In this document: positions 15,145 to 19,302 of the stretch, in pieces
Layout of the letters: each line of letters begins with the position of its first letter
Position numbering within the stretch: the stretch's first letter is position 1
Assembly: GCA_964522605.1 (NCBI GenBank)
Contig: CAZFWV010000106.1
Coordinates: 1 to 19,302, forward strand
Length of the DNA stretch: 19,302 nt
Reading direction: 5' to 3'
DNA from: CAVZLD01 sp964522605
GTDB lineage: Bacteria; Planctomycetota; Planctomycetia; Pirellulales; Pirellulaceae
Program-made: the position numbers and the translations under genes
Notes under the pieces: model-generated
The model's input: the letters and a program-made list of their open reading frames with translations, nothing else
Told to the model about the DNA's origin: nothing
Databases searched by the model: none

Positions 15145-15161
15145 CGACTTGAGACAAGTCG
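15145..15161 (+). terminator. Perfect 7-bp hairpin after the nucleoside hydrolase
   Basis: CGACTTG, loop AGA, CAAGTCG, followed by TATGTGTTT. It lies 54 bp past the stop codon and coincides with the left arm of the 193-bp element. TGTCTCA (15126-15132) could pair instead with TGAGACA (15150-15156), giving an alternative stem. A terminator role is plausible but the T-tract is poor. Confidence 0.4.
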
Positions 15162-15211
15162 TATGTGTTTAGCCTGCTTGCACTGCGATTTATCGCCGAA
15201 TTTCCCCGTCT

Positions 15212-15236
15212 GTAGCCGAAGTCGTGAGACTTTGGA
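15212..15236 (+). repeat. Palindromic repeat family, copy 4 (variant)
   Basis: Same 25-bp frame as copies 1 and 2, but the stem is CCGAAGTC-GTGA-GACTTTGG. One pair has switched from T-A to G-C with both sides changed, and another has become a G-T wobble. The GTGA loop is kept. Confidence 0.75.
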
Positions 15237-15251
15237 CGCTCGCAGGTGCGA

Positions 15252-15276
15252 TCCGAATTCTCACGAATTCGGCTAC
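15252..15276 (-). repeat. Palindromic repeat family, copy 5 (inverted)
   Basis: Exact reverse complement of the core of copies 1 and 2, facing copy 4 at a distance of 15 bp, as copy 3 faces copy 2. Confidence 0.85.
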
Positions 15277-15357
15277 GAAGCGAACTTTGTCCAATGCGTG
15301 CAGGCGAATCACGTACCTCAAGTCGGCCTACGGCGACCGTCGCGTTTGATACAAAGC

Positions 15358-16530
15358 TTAGTGCTGCACCGGCGTATCTTGCGGTTCGAAGTGACGACGA
15401 TTGCCCATTTTTACGCGCAGTGTGACGGGCTTCGAGTTCCGTAAGACGCGGATCGAAACGGTCTCGTTGATGGGCGTCAGACTGACCAGATTGACGAGAT
15501 GGTCGTCATCTTCGACGGGGATGCCATTGAATTCCGCAATCAGGTCGTTGACTTGAAGGTTGGCAAAAAAAGCGGGTGATCGCGGTGTGATTCCTTTGAT
15601 CAGGGCCCCGCGCACGCGGTTGAGACCCAAGGTACGCGCCCGCTCGAGGTTGAAGTCATTGTCCAGTTGAACGCCAAGGTAGGCGTGATTGACCTCGCCG
15701 CGGTCGATCAACTGTTGGGCGGCAAACATCACCAGATTGATCGGAATCGCGAAACTGACGCCTTCATTGCCGCCCGAATTGCTGGCGATCGCGGTATTGA
15801 TGCCGATCACCTCACCGCGCAGATTGAGCAAAGGTCCCCCGCTGTTGCCCGGGTTGATGGCGGCGTCCGTCTGCAGAAAATCCTGTAAACGGACCTCTTC
15901 GTTACCCAATTCCAGATCACGCCGACCTTTTGCGCTGATGATGCCGTAGCTGACGGAGTGACTCAGGCCGAAGGGGCTGCCGACCGCCAACACGAAGTCG
16001 CCGATGTCCACCCGGTCGCTGTCTCCGATCCGAGCGGGTACGAGATTGGCGTCTTTGACGTGGATCACGCCGACGTCCGTGTCCGGGTCTTCCCAGACTT
16101 TCAGCGGCTTCAAGTAGCGTCCGTCGCTCAATCGAATATGGATGTTATTGAGCGAGGCGTTGGTAATTACGTGTCGATTCGTCAGGACGTAGTTCTCACC
16201 GCGCAGATCAATCACAACTCCCGATCCCGCCTCTTCCACCGGCGGGCGTCGATTGGAAATCGTTGCCGTCTGCCCCGCTTTGATGGACTCCAAGTGAACT
16301 ACGGTCGGTCGCACAAGCTTGACGACTTTGCGCAACAAATTGCCGTATTGCTCCAATCCGGAGACTTCCTGGGCAACTTCCGCGTAGAGTTGATCGCGAT
16401 CATTCGCTGGTGGGTTGATTCCATCGATTGGGTTTAAGGCCACGACCTGGGCCGAGGATAACCCAGCGGTTTCCAGGAGCAGGAAACCGACGAAGAGGAT
16501 CAGCGTGGTGGAGCGAAAAGACGCTGTCAT
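15358..16530 (-). CDS. Secreted HtrA/Deg-type trypsin-like serine protease, one PDZ domain
   Basis: A 390-residue periplasmic or envelope quality-control protease of the S1C family. A signal peptide or membrane anchor spans about residues 8-27, ending LSSAQ. The protease domain (about 70-275) has the triad His120 (TNRHVI), Asp152 (DTDVGVI) and Ser230 in NPGNSGGPLLN. A single PDZ domain occupies about 282-375 (YLGVQL, then RSPAFFANLQVNDLI). This fits DegS or HhoA-like members rather than two-PDZ DegP. AGGGAGGT is about 10 bp upstream of the ATG at 16530. The DksA-like gene ends 115 bp upstream on the same strand, with a hairpin between them. The substrate is unknown. Confidence 0.9.
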   Translation of the reverse strand: MTASFRSTTLILFVGFLLLETAGLSSAQVVALNPIDGINPPANDRDQLYAEVAQEVSGLEQYGNLLRKVVKLVRPTVVHLESIKAGQTATISNRRPPVEEAGSGVVIDLRGENYVLTNRHVITNASLNNIHIRLSDGRYLKPLKVWEDPDTDVGVIHVKDANLVPARIGDSDRVDIGDFVLAVGSPFGLSHSVSYGIISAKGRRDLELGNEEVRLQDFLQTDAAINPGNSGGPLLNLRGEVIGINTAIASNSGGNEGVSFAIPINLVMFAAQQLIDRGEVNHAYLGVQLDNDFNLERARTLGLNRVRGALIKGITPRSPAFFANLQVNDLIAEFNGIPVEDDDHLVNLVSLTPINETVSIRVLRNSKPVTLRVKMGNRRHFEPQDTPVQH

Positions 16531-16576
16531 GGGCCGTGAACCTCCCTGTCCTACGGCTCGTTGATCGGCGGATACT

Positions 16577-16617
16577 AAGGGGACCGGATCAGAATTGACT
16601 TCAGAGTCCGGTCCCTT
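16577..16617 (-). terminator. Hairpin between dksA-like gene and protease gene
   Basis: AAGGGGACCGGA (16577-16588) pairs with TCCGGTCCCTT (16607-16617) with one bulged G, giving an 11-bp stem and an 18-nt loop. It lies 29 bp past the stop of the DksA-like gene. No T-tract follows on the - strand, so it may be an attenuator or an mRNA-end stabiliser and not a terminator. Confidence 0.4.
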
Positions 16618-16645
16618 CGAGGTCCGTCAACGCCACGGAGCACGA

Positions 16646-17092
16646 TTACGATACGTCCAATTCGATATCGTTCAGCACCGAATCGGACTCGAGTGCCCCG
16701 CTGTTCAGAAGTCGGCCCCAAGAGCCAGCCCCGCGGCCGCCACCTTGTTTTTCCAATTCCTGTTGGCAGGCGATGCAATACGTTGCGTAGGGAAGTGCCT
16801 GGAGGCGAATGAGCGGGATGTCTTCTCCGCAGCCTTCGCATTTGCCATAGGTCCCGTTACGAACCTTTTCCAGGGCTGCCTCGACGCTGGCGAGTTCTCG
16901 ACTCTCCACCTCGGCCAACTGCGAGCTGATCTCGTCGTGGGCAGAATCCTGAGCGAAATCGACCACATCACCGGAAGACTGCTCGCGCAGTTCCTTCAAG
17001 AGGCTCGAATCACCCGCCAATACCTTTCGGAGCGCGTCTCGGCGTTTGATCAACACCTGACGCATCTTTGCCATTGCATCTTTGCGTGCCAT
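16646..17092 (-). CDS. DksA/TraR-family C4 zinc-finger protein
   Basis: A 148-residue protein of the family that inserts into the RNA polymerase secondary channel and tunes transcription, often with ppGpp. The first about 75 residues are helical and rich in Lys, Glu and Asp, including DFAQDSAHDE (45-54), in the place of the coiled-coil tip. The zinc finger is Cys85, Cys88, Cys106 and Cys109 (CEGCG and CIACQ). After it comes a Gly-rich linker and an acidic tail (118-148), which short DksA proteins lack. The frame is open to an ATG at 17173, but the ATG at 17092 (MARKDAM) starts at the family N-terminus and has AAGG about 11 bp upstream. DksA proper and a general stress paralogue cannot be separated. 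Confidence 0.85.
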   Translation of the reverse strand: MARKDAMAKMRQVLIKRRDALRKVLAGDSSLLKELREQSSGDVVDFAQDSAHDEISSQLAEVESRELASVEAALEKVRNGTYGKCEGCGEDIPLIRLQALPYATYCIACQQELEKQGGGRGAGSWGRLLNSGALESDSVLNDIELDVS

Positions 17093-17808
17093 GTCAGCTG
17101 TTACCTTGCTCGGTCCGATTCTGGCGGCCCTGAAGGTACGGTGCCCCCCTTCAGAAGTGCCCTCTTCGAACATCTCGACTGCCTCTATTTCTGTCCAGAA
17201 CGCCGCGGAAGAACTGACGCAATCCGTTGGTCCGTTCTGCGCGACAACCCAAATATAGTACGCGTGTCGGCCGCGGGAGGTCGGAAAAATCGGACGAAAA
17301 CTTGAAACATTCTTCCGTCCCCGGGCAATTCGCGATAACCGCTCAATTGACGAGATTTTTGAACCGATTGGGCCTTCGTCGGCCGTTCGGCGAAATCGGT
17401 GCAGGGATTGTCGACACTTTTCGGGCTTCGACTTGATGCCGTTTTTCGACGGCCCCGCGGGCGCTTAGTACCGTCCTCTCTGCCCCGTCGGGGTTCGGGA
17501 GAACGATTCCGACGCCTGTCCTAATGACTGGTATCGGATAATCGACAAATCCGTCACAGACATGTAGCTCTTTTTCTTGGCGGGAGCCGTTTTGCTGCAC
17601 GACCTCGGTTAGGAAGTCGGGGATGGAGGCTGCATTGACCGTGCGACGTCCGTGACGTAAATCACCTACACATAAGGGCGCCATCCGCCCTGGATTGTCG
17701 GAACAGCCTGTGGGGATTGGTGGGTTTGCCACGTCTCCCGGCGGTCCCGGGGGCGGGATCCCTCGAGATCCGTGGGCCCCATGCACCGCCCGGAATCTAA
17801 GGACCAGC
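17093..17808. other. Divergent spacer between dksA-like and FHA genes
   Basis: This 716-bp stretch must hold both divergent promoters, but I find no strong hexamer pair; TACTAT/TATATT around 17250 on the - strand is a weak -10 candidate for the dksA-like gene. AGGGCG (17675-17680) and CGCCCT (17686-17691) form a 6-bp hairpin in the probable leader of the FHA gene. A long - strand frame enters from the FHA gene and runs to 17343; its part outside the FHA gene has no motif I recognise. Confidence 0.35.
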
Positions 17809-19218
17809 ATGATCGACTCTTCCGCCGCTTCCGCCGCGACCTCGAGTGACCTGTCTCCAAGCGACTTGCAGCTGCGGGTGCGCGGTGGGCAGCATGGTGG
17901 ACGCCTGATCCGGCTGGTGGGGGACAGATTGACGATCGGCTCCGCGCCGAACAGCTCTCTGCGACTGCTGGCTCCGGGAATCTGCCCCACGCACTGTCTG
18001 ATTGTGCGGGGACCACAGGGGGCGGTGGTTCGGCACTGGAGTGGCGACGCGCGGCTCAACGGCAAGTCCTTCACGGACGAGTGGCTTCGAGCCGGCGATC
18101 TCTTGCGCGTCGGCAGCGTCGAGCTGGAAGTTCCTGCCGATCGTTCGGTTCCGACTCTCGACGAGGCCAAAGCGATTCCCGCGACCCCGCCCATCGACGG
18201 TGAAACGGACGAGCCGACCCCTTCTTCCGACGATATATCGACGGAGCAATTTCAGGGGCGATTGCAGCTGCTTCTCGAACACCAGCGACAACTGTCCGAG
18301 CGTGAACGCGAGCTGGAGAATCGACAAGCCGAACTTGAGTCGGAGCGGCAACAATGGAGTCACGAACGCGAGGCCGAATTGGCGGAACTCGATGCGCGCG
18401 AAGAGTGCCTCCGGGCCCTACGGGAAGAAATCGAGACGGCTCGAAAATCCAATGCGCGTGACGAAGAGTGGACACAGGAGCGGGAGCGGCTGTTGGCGAC
18501 ATTGCAGCAGACGCAGCAGGAACGAGATGAGTGGAAACGGATGGTGGATGAGATGTCTGGACCACAGCACGCGGATTTGGATCCGCCGACGGCTGCTTCG
18601 GCGCCCGCCAACATTCCCCTGCAGACCACGGATGAACCCGCCACGCATCCAGAGGTCCCTTCGCCCGCGACACAAGACGTCGACGAATTCTCGATTGAAG
18701 CTTATATGTCACAGCTTCTGCAGCGCGTCGGGGGGCGGCCCGCGGAATCAATTCCGACCGAAAGCACGCCGCCCGCCGGGAAGCCGGCTACGGAGCAGCC
18801 GGTGACAAAACCGCAACCGACCAAGCCTGTGGAGCCCGTCAATGCCGATCCGGAGTTGACGCCCCGCGCCCGACCGCTGCCGGTCGACTTGGGAGCCCTG
18901 CGGGACGTTGCCAATCAGACGGCCCGCCTGGCCATCGAACGCCATGCGAGGAGACTCTGGTGGCAGGCGGCAGCGGGCAAATGGTTCGTCGTCGCAGTCG
19001 CGATGATCGCGGTCTGCGGTCTCGTATATTGGGCCGCACACGGAAAGACACCGTCCGGTTTTGGACTCTTCGCCGCCGCCTTGGTGACGATCGTCTGGTC
19101 CGCGCAGGCCATCTGGCTCACGCAGCGGGCCGTGCGGACCCGCCTGTCCGAGCAGCGCGCGAGAAAGCATTCCGCATGCGAAGTCGCGCCACAGGGAAAA
19201 GCCCCGAAGGAGTCATAA
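17809..19218 (+). CDS. FHA-like, coiled-coil, C-terminal two-TM protein
   Basis: A 469-residue protein of unknown function. Residues about 18-108 have an FHA-like beta-sandwich pattern, but the phosphothreonine residues are largely lost: IGS (43-45) replaces IGR, and CPTH (59-62) replaces SRxH, while LNGK (83-86) keeps the NG. Residues about 147-250 are a Glu/Arg/Gln-rich coiled coil. A Pro/Thr-rich linker surrounds a short conserved-looking helix, FSIEAYMSQLLQRV (294-307). A basic amphipathic stretch (about 364-392) precedes two membrane segments (about 393-410 and 416-437). It has no signal peptide, so the FHA and coiled coil are probably cytoplasmic. The frame opens at a TTG at 17695, but the ATG at 17809 has AAGGA 5 bp upstream and begins just before the FHA domain. 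Confidence 0.8.
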   Translation: MIDSSAASAATSSDLSPSDLQLRVRGGQHGGRLIRLVGDRLTIGSAPNSSLRLLAPGICPTHCLIVRGPQGAVVRHWSGDARLNGKSFTDEWLRAGDLLRVGSVELEVPADRSVPTLDEAKAIPATPPIDGETDEPTPSSDDISTEQFQGRLQLLLEHQRQLSERERELENRQAELESERQQWSHEREAELAELDAREECLRALREEIETARKSNARDEEWTQERERLLATLQQTQQERDEWKRMVDEMSGPQHADLDPPTAASAPANIPLQTTDEPATHPEVPSPATQDVDEFSIEAYMSQLLQRVGGRPAESIPTESTPPAGKPATEQPVTKPQPTKPVEPVNADPELTPRARPLPVDLGALRDVANQTARLAIERHARRLWWQAAAGKWFVVAVAMIAVCGLVYWAAHGKTPSGFGLFAAALVTIVWSAQAIWLTQRAVRTRLSEQRARKHSACEVAPQGKAPKES

Positions 19219-19281
19219 AGGCGACTCGGGCGACGATGTTCGACCGAGCCTTGGCGCGAAGAACGCGGGCATTCATGCCGT

Positions 19282-19302
19282 GGGAGGCGGGAGGCTGGAG
19301 GC
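19282..19302. repeat. GGGAGGC heptamer tandem repeat at the window edge
   Basis: Three heptamers in a row, GGGAGGC, GGGAGGC and TGGAGGC, run to the last base, so the array may continue beyond the window. It starts about 64 bp after the FHA protein stop. The unit length equals that of the CCTACAG array. Confidence 0.55.

Larger units (their letters stand above)
15139..15331. repeat. 193-bp element with 15-bp terminal inverted repeats
   Basis: GTAGGCCGACTTGAG (15139-15153) and CTCAAGTCGGCCTAC (15317-15331) are exact reverse complements. They enclose two facing copies of the 25-bp palindromic core. It fills most of the spacer between the convergent nucleoside hydrolase and protease genes. No coding sequence is visible inside. 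Confidence 0.7.

Noticed and set aside
16595..17305. A 236-codon + strand frame over the dksA-like gene
   Set aside because: It is antisense to a gene with an intact C4 zinc finger and has no recognisable features.
17343..18194. A 283-codon - strand frame across the spacer and the start of the FHA gene
   Set aside because: It overlaps the FHA domain coding region antisense, has low-complexity Arg/Ser/Pro-rich composition and no motif.

Overview
The window most likely comes from a member of the Planctomycetota. The reasons are a GC-rich genome, an FHA-GAF-sigma-54 regulator, a second FHA protein with a coiled coil and C-terminal membrane segments, a tiny very basic protein, wide gene spacing, and palindromic repeats of the 'GTAGCCGAATTCGTGAG' kind that I associate with planctomycete genomes. 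This is recognition from memory; no marker gene such as 16S rRNA is present. Two runs of exactly 100 N (9422-9521 and 13958-14057) mark scaffold gaps whose true size is unknown.

Layout. On the + strand, an LptF/LptG-type permease (309-1499) is followed after 54 bp by the FHA-GAF-AAA+-Fis regulator (1554-3404). A compact hairpin separates the regulator from the convergent lexA (3457-4059, -). lexA has a strong sigma-70-type promoter overlapped by a symmetric pair of TGTACA sites. Then come a 204-bp inverted-repeat element (4217-4420), proB (-), and a divergent control region leading to purF (+). purF overlaps the convergent trmB (-) by 31 bp. A repeat-rich spacer (8292-8557) carries three copies of a hairpin family. 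It is followed by a FabZ/FabA-like dehydratase (-, probable TTG start), a 32-residue basic protein (9185-9283, -), the first gap, and another inverted repeat.

The second half holds a large MMPL/RND transporter (9787-12378, -) and trpD (12421-13443, -), probably co-transcribed in the order trpD then transporter. Next is a gene-poor stretch with a heptanucleotide tandem repeat broken by the second gap, then a nucleoside hydrolase (14140-15090, +). Another repeat-rich convergent spacer follows. After it come a secreted single-PDZ trypsin-like protease (15358-16530, -), a DksA/TraR zinc-finger protein (16646-17092, -), a 716-bp spacer, and the FHA/coiled-coil/membrane protein (17809-19218, +).

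The genes are mostly unrelated housekeeping functions (envelope, SOS control, proline, purine, tryptophan, tRNA modification, fatty acid or acyl chemistry, nucleoside salvage, proteolysis), not one pathway or a genomic island. I see no phage, transposase, toxin-antitoxin, CRISPR or biosynthetic cluster. The most unusual content lies between the genes: several inverted-repeat families, one with a GTGA-capped hairpin and an apparent compensatory base change, plus the lexA control region. The small basic protein and the degenerate FHA domain are the most interesting coding observations.
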